64,000 nucleotides of DNA, taken from positions 248,001-312,000 of the forward strand of contig NW_025407859.1 of the NCBI RefSeq assembly GCF_003324165.1, given 5' to 3'. A program made the position numbers and the translations under genes. This DNA is from Naegleria lovaniensis (taxonomy: Eukaryota; Heterolobosea; Eutetramitea; Acrasida; Naegleriidae). A model generated the notes under the pieces. The model was not told the origin of the DNA, made no database searches, and saw only the letters and a list, made by a program, of their open reading frames with translations. This document shows, in pieces, positions 22,801-31,677 of this stretch; within the stretch, counting starts at the first letter, position 1; each line of letters opens with the position of its first letter.

Positions 22801-23075
22801 AAAATAGGCTCTTCTTGTCTGTTGTTGCTGATGGGAGTTATGTTTGTCAATAACGAAGAAAAACCTCCCTCTATAAGAGACAGTAATGAGGAGGAATTGG
22901 TATTGGAAGAGCTTGAGGCAGCTCCTATTTGATCGTTGTGGGTTACTTCTTGCTTAGTACTATCCAATGTCGTTGTAGTCTCATTCCTATTATTTACAAA
23001 ATCTGTAATTTTTAATTGCGAAGAAGAGGCCTTTTTTTGAGAATCGGTTGATGTTTTCTTCTTAGATGGAGGCAT
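19806..23075 (-). CDS. GTF3C3: TFIIIC TPR subunit (GTF3C3 / Tfc4)
   Basis: 1089 residues, one exon. A disordered acidic N-terminus (about 1-270) leads into a basic patch of KRKKRKEKG type. Then comes the family block MVPKEVKEMMGEANLQFIYR followed by tandem TPR repeats, a central acidic stretch (about 660-740) and a second TPR array with the closing repeats LGLNYLNLVMNRRTANRH and AHFNIARAYHQL. This two-array layout is that of the RNA polymerase III factor subunit that bridges promoter recognition and TFIIIB recruitment. The first 30 residues hold SQLKITDFV, which resembles a PCNA-interacting peptide. Strong call for the family. Confidence 0.9.
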   Translation of the reverse strand: MPPSKKKTSTDSQKKASSSQLKITDFVNNRNETTTTLDSTKQEVTHNDQIGAASSSSNTNSSSLLSLIEGGFSSLLTNITPISNNRQEEPIFETNISHTLETAHQSSKHAPFHMEDEYDASEPSGAHIHQYIDEVLEQHKNDMPQTEDQLKNLDIGKFIEGVFPSQASTAATQAPTQVQTAMQICDIFREPETNQSTELLKKATSSLLHQQHFESDDEDEDSRSVVSQVASISGSSEVETGYSEDNFDEIYGADDGEEDYEFLDDILKGILKRKKRKEKGILKPKKTRKSKDDMVPKEVKEMMGEANLQFIYRDFTKAVQILLEVIRICPNIADPYHTLGLIYEELGIMDKAIEFYLIAGLLLPTNLDFWRRLTELSISHNKLQLAAYCLKRIILLDPKNYNARIEQCGLYMKMNQPTRAISGYKSLLKQFPGDKPVVIALAKVYYELKYIFNAIELLEKTISQNEQHADLTLVNMLAELYMSEGWFNKAVTLIERISLLQNCPIEILPPDISSKYAICQTYLGKLEKVEYIFNDILKFNVSDFGDLFFNIAETYYVVNEYQKAQYVYSLLMTSENYNKPSIWLRIAECLKTLKYFEEAIKYGEMVLDELPDNVEARILLSEVYKDIGDVEKAIEVLEASGNALAKKDLASLKKQLHHISEPNQEYNDRTNESDNETANEDSELDEEQEQDPDYNPEQHESSDEDMNLSDDIKDEDIPQVPEQNRKEKVKDIRIMVKKAWILHTTGQHEEFIKTALPVVLSILDLDKEEPEPEKKTKFKKKNIVLKYDIGLKRRRRKRNLQETKEDGWTWTEALNAIGDHNLYTLIVTLSKTLSYCQHYEDCLRILAVLLASKTKKRFNFKTPEERHRKIQNLRYLYVAVSYNSGYYKRAYNAIRPIISDKPYSIPLLNLFNKITTRVGNILANHWFMVRLLDKHPQSVPLMLLVGHNCAMSGSYKLAIAEYFRAYRFMPNEPIISLCLGLNYLNLVMNRRTANRHLHVMQAFTFLYRYFDLTEGSQEAHFNIARAYHQLRLYHLATPYYKKVLELSDAGNIDPESDLKREAAYNLCLIYRESGSTPLVEYLVDKYLTV

Positions 23076-23273
23076 TGTGGATTTTATACAATATGAATCT
23101 AATCAATCCCGACAAAATTAATTTCGTGTTTCAATTAATGTCGTAAATTAAAAGGAGTGTTCAAATTATTGTTTTCTAATTGTTAATTTTTAAAATTCAA
23201 TCCGAAATTGTGATGATGAATATGTTTCGGATGATGCCGTGTAAGTTGATCCCGAAAAGCAGTTAAAGCCTTT

Positions 23274-23594
23274 TCATTTATTTTTTGAACTTTGCTCGAG
23301 CCTTGTCTGCTCTTCAAAAAACGGCTCCAATTTTGCTGCAATCTCATCATGTCGTTTGGAAAATAAATCCAAATGCTTTTCAACACATTGACTGAATTTA
23401 TCAAAGGCTTCATTGACTTGAGTGTCGGAAAGAGATTCATGATGTCGTAAAATTTCAAAATCCTTTTCGCAAGGACTGTTTTTCATGAGGATACAAATAT
23501 CACAATCCTCATCTGCATCCACTTTCCGATCAGGAATCCATGAGAGTTCAATCAATCGTTTTCTTGTTGAGCCTTCTTTGCTTGGAGAGGACAT
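23274..23594 (-). CDS. GCK-domain small protein
   Basis: 106 residues. Residues 32-80 carry CDICILMKNSPCEKDFEIL followed by a helix with FSQCVEKH. This matches the GCK-domain pattern (CxxCxxMKxxPCxxxF, then a late Cys in a helix) seen in small plant and protist proteins. The cysteine pairs suggest a disulphide-linked helical hairpin like CHCH proteins, but no partner or compartment can be read from the sequence. Its start is divergent from RRP45 across about 235 bp. A second overlapping frame (23183-23458) is a shadow. Confidence 0.7.
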   Translation of the reverse strand: MSSPSKEGSTRKRLIELSWIPDRKVDADEDCDICILMKNSPCEKDFEILRHHESLSDTQVNEAFDKFSQCVEKHLDLFSKRHDEIAAKLEPFFEEQTRLEQSSKNK

Positions 23595-23829
23595 GATGGA
23601 ACAAGGTCAATGAAATGCTTCTTCTCGAGTATACTCGACGACTCTTTTTTTCCAGCACGATTCAATCTTTTCCTTGTGGTATCGAAAGAAATCAATTTCA
23701 TTGGCATCCAATCCCATTTTGCATCCTTTGAATTATTTTATCCTCTCTTAGGATGATGATGTTTAAAACACATTCAATGGTTTTCCAACAAGATGAAAAA
23801 ACAATTGAAATCTTCAAAAGTATCATTGA

Positions 23830-24996
23830 ATGAACGAGCATCATGATGAGGATTCAAATAAAAAAATGCTTCCCTCCTCAAAGCCTTCCATGCTCTCGAA
23901 TAATGAGAGAAATTTCATTCTCTCAACACTCATGATTGAGAAGGAGAATAAATTAGATGGTAGTAGTGGTGCTCTAGGTGGAGATTCGTATCGGAAGACT
24001 CTTGGAACAAAATCCTCTCAACTCAATACCACAATTTTACGAGTGGATGGACGTGATTTATACGATTATAGAAGTATTGAATTTATATTACCAAACGCTA
24101 CGGATAATAATAATACTAGTGATTCTTCTGTTCAATCGGGACAAGTGCAAGTCTCTATCGGAAATACAATTGCATTGGGAGTCGTTTCATGCTCAGTAGT
24201 GGAGCCCTATCTTGATAGGCCCAATGAAGGATTTTTAACTTTTCATGCGGATTTTAGTACTGTGGGTGCTCGACCTGTGGGTACAAAACAAACTTCACAA
24301 CAACGAGAATTATGCATTGAAATTGGACGAGTCATTGATCGTTCACTTCGTGGTTCTCGAGCCATTGATACCGAAGCATTATGTATTATTGCAGGAAGAA
24401 AAGTTTGGAGTTTACGAGTGGATATTCACATTTTGCAGGATGACGGAAATGTTTTTGACTGTTGTCACTTGGCAGCCATTGCATCTTTATTGCATTTCAG
24501 AAGACCAGAGGTAACCATTGAAGGAGATCGAGTCATTGTTCACACCGTGCAAGATCGACAACCAGTCCCATTAAGCGTTCATCACATTCCTATTTGCACT
24601 TCGTTTGCATTCTTTTATCATGAACATTGTACGCTATTTGTTGTGGATCCAGGCAAAAAGGAGGAAATGATTGCAGAAGGTTTCATGACAATTGCCTTAA
24701 ATGCTCATAAAGAATTGTGTGCCATTCAGAAAGGAGGTGGATTGGCATTGACGAAAGATCAAATTTTGGAGTGTGCTCAAATAGCATCTGTCAAATCAAA
24801 AGAAATTACTGAGATACTGAAACGCTTTTTACAGAATGAAGAAAGTAAGCGAATTCAACAAGGAAAATCATACTATGTGAAATATGAAGAAGAACCAATG
24901 AACAAAAGCCAAGAGGACGAGGATGAAAACGACGAAGCAATTAGCGCAATTTCTGATATTTCTGAACCTTTTTCAGATATGGAAGACGAAGAATAA
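23830..24996 (+). CDS. EXOSC9: exosome core subunit RRP45 / EXOSC9
   Basis: 388 residues, one exon. RNase PH-fold subunit of the nuclear and cytoplasmic RNA exosome ring, itself catalytically inert in eukaryotes. The signature DGRDLYDYRSIEF is followed by EGFLTFHADFS, ELCIEIGRVIDRSLRGSRAI, DTEALCIIAGRKVWSLRVD, HFRRPEV and VPLSVHHIPICTSFAFF, all typical of EXOSC9/Rrp45. There is a roughly 30-residue serine/glycine-rich insertion between the ERNFILSTLMIEKENKLDG helix and the DGRDLYDYR start of the fold. The tail is acidic, as in other RRP45 proteins. The start at 23830 is the first ATG; a second at residue 13 is also possible. Confidence 0.92.
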   Translation: MNEHHDEDSNKKMLPSSKPSMLSNNERNFILSTLMIEKENKLDGSSGALGGDSYRKTLGTKSSQLNTTILRVDGRDLYDYRSIEFILPNATDNNNTSDSSVQSGQVQVSIGNTIALGVVSCSVVEPYLDRPNEGFLTFHADFSTVGARPVGTKQTSQQRELCIEIGRVIDRSLRGSRAIDTEALCIIAGRKVWSLRVDIHILQDDGNVFDCCHLAAIASLLHFRRPEVTIEGDRVIVHTVQDRQPVPLSVHHIPICTSFAFFYHEHCTLFVVDPGKKEEMIAEGFMTIALNAHKELCAIQKGGGLALTKDQILECAQIASVKSKEITEILKRFLQNEESKRIQQGKSYYVKYEEEPMNKSQEDEDENDEAISAISDISEPFSDMEDEE

Positions 24997-25193
24997 ACGT
25001 ATTCTCACGTATCAACCAACCACATTCGAATTATGCTCGAATCGGTGTGATCACAATGGATTTCAATGGTGAACCCTTCATAAAATTTCTATTTGATTGA
25101 ACGCACATGAACATCCAATCATTTCGGACAAATGGAGATGTTATTTAAGCATGTGAAAATTCCTCTCGTTCCAATTTCAATCCCACAAACAAA

Positions 25194-25841
25194 ATGTTCC
25201 AATCTGTTCTCTCGAAAGCAAGTCAACCCTTGTTGCAACAATCCAAGGTGATGTTGGTCCGTCACTCGTGGTCTGCCAACTCTATGACATCCATTGTCAC
25301 AACACAAAAAGCATTCTTCTCAACACAAAATAACATGAACAGCAAACCATCATGGTGGAGCCATTGTTCGAAATGGGGCACGCACAGAGAGTATTATCAT
25401 CAACCCAATTACTATCCATTCTCTTGTGGGCGTTACGACAATAATCAAAATCCAAACAATGAAAAGCAACATGAACATCAGAATCATCCCTTCACTTCAT
25501 CCTCATGGTACAGTCATGATCATTTAAATTCCATTCCAAAACGAAAGCTCTTTAAATTCCTTTCGGGAATGAAAAAGTGGCAAACCAAGTATGAACACGA
25601 ATCTCGTCGAAATCGATCAAACACCCAGAACGAATCCTCTGTGTTACATGGACGGGCTAGTCCTTACGATCAATGTCATTCCACAACGATGTCTCACCGT
25701 TTTCATCGTTTAAAAAGATGGAAAAGAAAACTTTTTCGTATCGTGGTCTGTGGCTCAATTCTTGCGTATACCTTAATGTATCATTCAGATAATAAGATGG
25801 CCCTCTTGTTTGCTTTGGCGCTCTGTTGGATGTTCATATAA
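25194..25841 (+). CDS. unrecognised protein with mitochondrial-type presequence and C-terminal membrane anchor
   Basis: 215 residues. The first 45 residues are rich in S, T, Q and K with few acids and end QKAFFST, like a mitochondrial targeting peptide with cleavage site. The middle (50-150) is rich in H, N, Y and W and looks disordered, with many SxWWSH/SSWYSHDH-like tryptophan-histidine pieces. A basic stretch (HRLKRWKRKLFR, about 175-186) precedes one or two hydrophobic segments, IVVCGSILAYTLMY and MALLFALALCWMFI, which end the protein. I do not recognise the family. It could be a lineage-specific mitochondrial membrane protein. Confidence 0.5.
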   Translation: MFQSVLSKASQPLLQQSKVMLVRHSWSANSMTSIVTTQKAFFSTQNNMNSKPSWWSHCSKWGTHREYYHQPNYYPFSCGRYDNNQNPNNEKQHEHQNHPFTSSSWYSHDHLNSIPKRKLFKFLSGMKKWQTKYEHESRRNRSNTQNESSVLHGRASPYDQCHSTTMSHRFHRLKRWKRKLFRIVVCGSILAYTLMYHSDNKMALLFALALCWMFI

Positions 25842-26028
25842 ATGAAGATGGTATTCACACCGTTTCTTTTGCAATTTCATTATGATTGTTTTCCCCAATC
25901 ATCTTGAAACAAAACATTTTGTTCACACACCAATTTACATCAAAGCCATATAGTAAATGAAGGTAGTATTTTTCACAATGCACAACTTTTTAATGTGGTC
26001 CTAATAACATTGACAATTTTAACAACAA

Positions 26029-27780
26029 TTAGAGAAAAAAGTGATCCTCATCACCAGCTTCTTCATCATGAGCCAAATCAGTATATTCCTCCTCTTCCTC
26101 CTCCGAGGCATTACGACCGTTTTGAAAACCATTTCGCCTTTTAGAAACTCCATTGCCTTGTTGTGCCTTTTCCAACATTTCATCACTCAACAAGGTGACA
26201 AGAGCAATTCCATTTTTCACACTCTCTGTGGAATCATTCGGAGAAGAATTCTTTTTGAACCATCTTCCTAAACGATGTTCCTGACCTATACATGCAGTCA
26301 AAAATTGACCATTCGATGAAAAATCAATGCCATTCACAAATCCTTTCAAAGGAATGTTATTTTTCAATTGCAAAATCTTGGCATTGGGATCACATCTCCA
26401 TAATTTTAGATATCCATCACATGATCCAGTGGCAACCACATCAGAAAATCGTAATGCACCCACAGAACTAATCCATTCTCCACCGTGAGCCTTCTCGAAA
26501 TGAACAATTGGTTTCTTCTTAGTTTTAAGCCACATGCTCACAGATCCATCTTGTGAACCACTCACATAGGTATTTTCTCTCAACATTTTCACACAGTCAA
26601 CAGAATATTTGCTTGCAGAGTTTTTAAAAATTAATTGAGTTTCATCTTCTACTTTCCAATATCGAAGAGAGGCATCACTACCACAACTCACTGCATGTGG
26701 AGTGATCATTGTGTCAATTCCTTGAACTTCACTTTCATGTCCGTATAATGTATCAATAAAAGTTAAATCTCTTGCGTCCCACACTTTAACAGTTCTATCA
26801 AGAGATCCACTGTATAATTGAAAAGCATATGAAGAGTTATTCGAAGATGAATGCACGTTGGATTGGTGACCCATTTGAAATGCAAGACAAGTGACAGGTT
26901 TAAAATGTCCTTCAAAAACATCAATGGGTTTCATGGTTTTCGTGTCCCACAGTCGAACCTTGTTGTCTCTTCCACCAGTTGCCAGAATACTTCCATCAAA
27001 GCTTAATGCACAACACAAAATCTCACAATTATCATGTGCCTTTTTCGTAATTGAAATTTTCTTTTGAGTTGTAAAATCCCAATGAATAATGCATCCATCC
27101 TTAGCTCCTGTAAACGCTCGAAGTTGAGAGTTACTGCCACTATTATTTAACACAATACAAGTTGGAGTTTTTTTGTGACCTTTCAAAAATGTGACTCGAG
27201 AGGGTTCTGTAAAATCCATTTCCTCTAAATATTGGTGATACATGGAAGGAATTTGTTTTTTAGCTTTTAACTATAGAATGTACAACCAATGGATATCAGC
27301 GTTATGTTGGATTAACGTGTTTTTTTCGAAAATGAAACTACTTACAGCCTCTCGTTTCAAAGCTTGAGCAATTGGATCCTCTCCATCCATTCTTCTCTTA
27401 AAATCCTCTTCTTCTTCCTTATCTTCTTCATAAACTTTCAAATTTTCTAAAAATTGTTTTGCATTCAACACTCTCTTTTCATCAACAGTCAATTCCGAGT
27501 CTTCTTCTTGAGGTGCTACTTCACTCGCATCTCGAATTAAATGTTCCTCTTCTTCCTCTTTCTGATTTTTCAATAATTGTTCAGGAGAGACTTCAAAATT
27601 TTCCTCTTCTTCAATGTCGGAATGAATTTCATCAACATCTTCTTTCGTTTTTCTCTTCTTTCGACTTGCAAGAATGTTTTCTAATTTGGATTTTAAATGT
27701 TTTTTTGATGAAAAAGACTTGGAGCCTTGATTTCTAGAATTACTAGTTTTAGAACGGAATTGTTGAGAATTTCTCTTCAT
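26029..27780 (-). CDS. RRP9: U3 snoRNP WD40 protein RRP9 / U3-55K
   Basis: Exons on the minus strand 27780-27346 and 27270-26029, joined by a 75-bp phase-0 GT-AG intron; about 558 residues. The first exon encodes a basic nucleolar head then an acidic, glutamate-rich helix with DPIAQALKREA. The second gives the propeller: GHKKTPTCIVL, AKDGCIIHWDF, ATGGRDNKVRLWD, SGSLDRTVKVWD, SGSQDGSVSMW, WISSVGALRFSDVVATGSCD and the diagnostic ending GQEHRLGRWFKK. RRP9 binds the box B/C motif of U3 snoRNA and takes part in 18S rRNA processing. The two exons could be taken for separate genes; the frame is preserved across the intron. Confidence 0.93.
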
Positions 27781-28130
27781 ATCGTTGGTGTATGGGAATA
27801 TATTCTGATGAGATGTATTCTAATCGGATCCGATGATACAAGTTGTTGTTGTTGTTATTGGGAAGCGAATTTGTTGATTTGATAACTTGACACAAATTTG
27901 TTGAACTCCTTGTTGAATATTTTTTTTTGCAAATTTTTTTTTCTCAAATTCAAATGTTTATTGAACACACTCAGAGAAGCGAAATTTCAAGATCATCCGT
28001 ATGCGAAATAAATGTTCGAACCATGATAGAATAAAAACACACACTTCACCAACGACCGAGGATTATAATAATAAAAAATTTACGAACCATTATATATTTG
28101 TAAAAAAATATTCTCATCATCCTTGTCATC
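27781..28130. promoter_or_regulatory. divergent promoter gap
   Basis: About 350 bp between the RRP9 start and the nucleoside-hydrolase-like start. It contains GTT-triplet runs near 27841 and long T tracts near 27921-27950. No gene is visible. Confidence 0.4.
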
Positions 28131-29432
28131 ATGAAACAACACACTCAACAATTAGTACTTCTCGCGATCGGTCTCTCTTCCATCTTTATTCTCTCCATTG
28201 TTGGAATTTTGTATAATCTCAATGAAGTTTCCATTTATAAACTTGAGAATACTTCTCCGTGGATCATTCATACCGATATTTCTGTCAATCATTTCATTTC
28301 CATGGCACTTTGTATTCGACAATCGAAAATTGGAAGTATTAAAAGTGTCGTGACCACTTCGAGTGATTTACAAAATTTAAATGGAGACACTGGAGAAGAA
28401 TTAACATTTTTGAAAAAGTTACAGGACTCGACGTTTGAGAAAACAGTTTATAACATTTCCGATATTTGGAAAATGTATTTTAATAAGAGGAGAGAGTATA
28501 GACCGAGTCGATCGAATGGGTTGTTGAATCGAACCATGTTAATGAAAGGCATTGAATTTCAAAATTCACAACAACAAGAATTTTCCAAACGAGAAGCACT
28601 CTCTACCAAACGAAATTTATTACATGATTTTGTAGAGAATGTGTTGAAAAATCGAACGGGTAGATTTGATGTGAATATTACATTTTTAAATTCTGACGTG
28701 GTCGTTGAAGAAACTGTGAATATTTTTGAAAACATTTCCATGAATAATAATAATAACAATGAAGGTAATAACCAATTACCCATCTCGTTTTTGATATTAG
28801 GCCCATTGACAACTCTCTCTCGAACTCTGAATGAAATGACCAAAACACCAGACTTGTTCCAACATGTGAAGAAAATTGTCATTTATGGAGGAACTATAAA
28901 TTCCACATTGGGTGAATATAATTTAGGAGTGGATTCGGTAGCGAGAAAGAATGTATTTGACATGTCTCGGAACTATTTGAATGGTAAAATTTATTTATTT
29001 CCAAAAGATGCTGTTGAAAAGACACCTCTCACAGATCCCAAATTATTAAGATTTTCAATTCTCTTTAAAGATGCCTGTGAACGAAAATTAATGAACAAAA
29101 TCAAAGAGGATCCCACGTTTGAAATTCCATTCTTGTATGAAGTGATTCATTGGTGGCTGAATACATTTAATGAAACAAGATCTCAACTTACGAATGAATA
29201 TTTAGCGGAAGAGATGATCTTTAATCATGAAGTGGTGGTATCCTCTGTGTTGTGGATGGACGATCAAGTCACTACTTTTAATGAGAGACATGTTGAATTT
29301 GATGAAACTGTTCCTGGATTGTTTAAAATACTTCAACAACCTTCTCGAAAGTCCTACTCTGTGAAAATGATTCAAAAAGTGGATTGGTACAAGTACTTTG
29401 GTTTACTACTTCATCGATGTGCGTATTTCTAG
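28131..29432 (+). CDS. membrane-anchored nucleoside-hydrolase-like protein with a degraded active site
   Basis: 433 residues. Residues 8-30 form a signal anchor. The body resembles inosine-uridine nucleoside hydrolases: ISFLILGPLTTLSRTL (218-233) and VKKIVIYGG (246-254), then GEYNLGVDSVARKNVF (261-276), equal to the family GPLTN, VMGG and AEFNxxVDPEAA blocks. The metal-binding opening, normally DTDPGxDDA, reads HTDISVNHF (47-55), so only one of its aspartates remains. The late HD pair has become HE (NHEVVVSSVL). Asparagine-rich inserts and many NxS/T sites suggest an exposed glycoprotein. It is probably inactive as a hydrolase; a changed substrate or structural role is possible. One exon, intact frame. 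Confidence 0.65.
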   Translation: MKQHTQQLVLLAIGLSSIFILSIVGILYNLNEVSIYKLENTSPWIIHTDISVNHFISMALCIRQSKIGSIKSVVTTSSDLQNLNGDTGEELTFLKKLQDSTFEKTVYNISDIWKMYFNKRREYRPSRSNGLLNRTMLMKGIEFQNSQQQEFSKREALSTKRNLLHDFVENVLKNRTGRFDVNITFLNSDVVVEETVNIFENISMNNNNNNEGNNQLPISFLILGPLTTLSRTLNEMTKTPDLFQHVKKIVIYGGTINSTLGEYNLGVDSVARKNVFDMSRNYLNGKIYLFPKDAVEKTPLTDPKLLRFSILFKDACERKLMNKIKEDPTFEIPFLYEVIHWWLNTFNETRSQLTNEYLAEEMIFNHEVVVSSVLWMDDQVTTFNERHVEFDETVPGLFKILQQPSRKSYSVKMIQKVDWYKYFGLLLHRCAYF

Positions 29433-29646
29433 AGTGAAAATTTCTTGAGATGAATCTACACGAATCTACCAGTAACTGCTATTCAAAAGCAATCTGTCAG
29501 ACCTTTCCCACTGTCACTACTCAAAGGCATTTGAGAATACTCTTGTACCTTCTTTAAATCTTTGAAGCATGATTGTTTTGAACAAATAGATCTCAATCTG
29601 ATCATGGAAGCCACCAAAGGTGTAACAATATAATTTAATCCTAGAG

Positions 29647-31475
29647 TTAAAATTTGAACTTTTTTGAATTGGGCTCACCAGCCTCAACTTCTTCAAATTC
29701 GTCGTCATCTCCACTGTTTGCCACATTGTTCGTTGAAGAGCTCGAATTTCCAATATCAGATGACGATGGTACAGACGTACTACTAGGTGGTTGGGAAATT
29801 GGCTCTATAGTACCAAATGAAGAGGAGAGTTGGAAACTATTTCCTGCAGAGGATGTTGGGTTGGTGGTTGATGATGAAAGATTCATTTGTGAAGGAGCAA
29901 ATTGAGAGATTGGATTGGAAGGAGGAGGCATGAGGGAACTGTCATTGGTGGATGCTCTGATGGAAGCTGGCTCAATGACTCCAAGAGATTTCTTTTGTTT
30001 GGTTGGAATCACTTCTGAGCTAATATCCAAATCTTCATCATTCGATGTAGATGCGAGTTGATTTGCAATAGCACCACTTTTCAATAATTTTGATGCTTGT
30101 ACCTCAGCACTGTCGTCTCTGGTTATCATGGAAATAAATGGTTTTTTGGTAGTGTGACTCTTTTTTGGGGTTGACAAAATGGATGTCAGTCGACTCACAT
30201 TGATTGGGTTTGTTGTGCTTTGAGTCACGTTTCTCTGTACAGCCAAAGATACTCTTTGTTTTTCAATTTGCAAATATGGATTGACGACAGTGGTAGCAGT
30301 TTCGTCTTGTGTGATATCTTCCATCTCTCCTTCTTCTTCTTCTGCTTGATTTGGCATTGCTTGCTCGTCTTCCGGCTTCTTTTTCCTTTGTCCAGCAAGA
30401 CTTGCTGGTTTCTTGTCCAAATGCAATAAAACATCGTTCTTTTGCACGATGGTCTTCTTCTTGGTTTTTATCAGTGCAGTTTGGTCGTGAGGAATAATAG
30501 CATGATCCACATGTTGAAGTTCTTTTTGCTGTTGTTCGAGATAATCATGTACTTGAATAAGCTCAGCTTCGTGCAAACGAGTGAGGGACTCCTCAATATG
30601 TCTTCTTTGTCTTGTTTTTTCAAGCTGAATTTTATATTGGTCTCTTGTTCTCTTATTCATAATTGGCGTAAATCTAAATGTATGCTTTGGAGGTAGTGAT
30701 GGTAAAAACTTGGGTTTTTGTTGCTCAATAAGTTGAATTTGTCTTTCGTGTTCTTCTTCCTCTTCTTCATCAAACATGATCGTCTTGCCTTTGTTTTTAT
30801 AGAGTAAATGAAAATGTGTTTGTGGGCATGACATGAGACTCGATGATGTCGCTTTTGGAATATCAGGAATGTCTAAAGATTAATATGTAAATGAAACAAT
30901 ATAAAAATTCAATTCGGAAATGATAAAAGTTTGATGAGGATAACGATTAAAATCAAACAATCGATAAGAATAAAAATTCATAATAGCCACTACGTACCAA
31001 ATTCAAAAGTAGCCAAATCAACAGAATCATCCTGCGATTTATCCTGTAAAACGTTCATAAAAGAAAGTAAATCATTCACTCCGATGTTCATACGATGCTT
31101 AAGAGCCCTCTCTACATCAAAAACATTCACTTCCGTTCTTCCGCAATGAGTACTGTATTCAACACTTGAAGAAGCAATATTTTGAATTAAACTTTGCATA
31201 AGATCAATCAAAAAATCACTAGCACTGCTCTTGATGGCATGAAATCCATGATATCTACAAGCATCTGCAATGACACGTTGTAAGACTTCTCTTGCAAAGT
31301 GATCATGATGTTGATGCTGTGATGATACCGATGATGATGATGTATTGCCGGCACCAACACCACTATTTGTATTCATTCCGGAGTTCATTCCTCTTCCGTT
31401 TTGACTTCTTTGAGTCGTCATCATTGGAGCTGAGGACGTTCCGTTGTAGGATAAAGCAGAGTGTTGTGGCATCAT
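29647..31475 (-). CDS. TAF8: TFIID subunit TAF8
   Basis: Exons on the minus strand 31475-30998 and 30872-29647, joined through a 125-bp GT-AG intron with a codon split after one base; about 567 residues. Residues about 60-145 are the bromodomain-associated histone fold: FAREVLQRVIADACRYHGFH, then QSLIQNIASSSVEYSTHCGR, then VNVFDVERALKHR. Splicing yields FEFDIPDIPKATSSS and then LPSLPPKHTFRFTPI, the proline-rich TAF8 C-terminal motif with an aromatic PxxHT core. A long Ser/Gln/Glu-rich disordered tail ends SKKFKF, a likely nuclear signal. TAF8 pairs with TAF10 in TFIID. Confidence 0.85.
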
Positions 31476-31677
31476 TTTTTTCTGTTGTTTTTTTCCACTC
31501 GTTTTCTTCTAGTGCAAGGAAAGCGGAGAGGAAACTAAAAGTTAATGGGAATAATGATAGTTGAAAATTGTGAACGACAATTTCATCCATCAACAGAATA
31601 CAAGATCTCGTGGATATTTCGCCTCTCATGGAAAAAAAACAAACACTTCATTCACACACAATTCGATCAACTCTCTC

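Noticed and set aside
27271-27780. Separate acidic, coiled-coil protein gene upstream of RRP9
   Set aside because: It is the first exon of RRP9; its tail after 27346 is intron read-through.
30998-31475. Stand-alone histone-fold protein
   Set aside because: A GT-AG intron joins it in frame to the TAF8 proline motif and tail, so the two are one gene.
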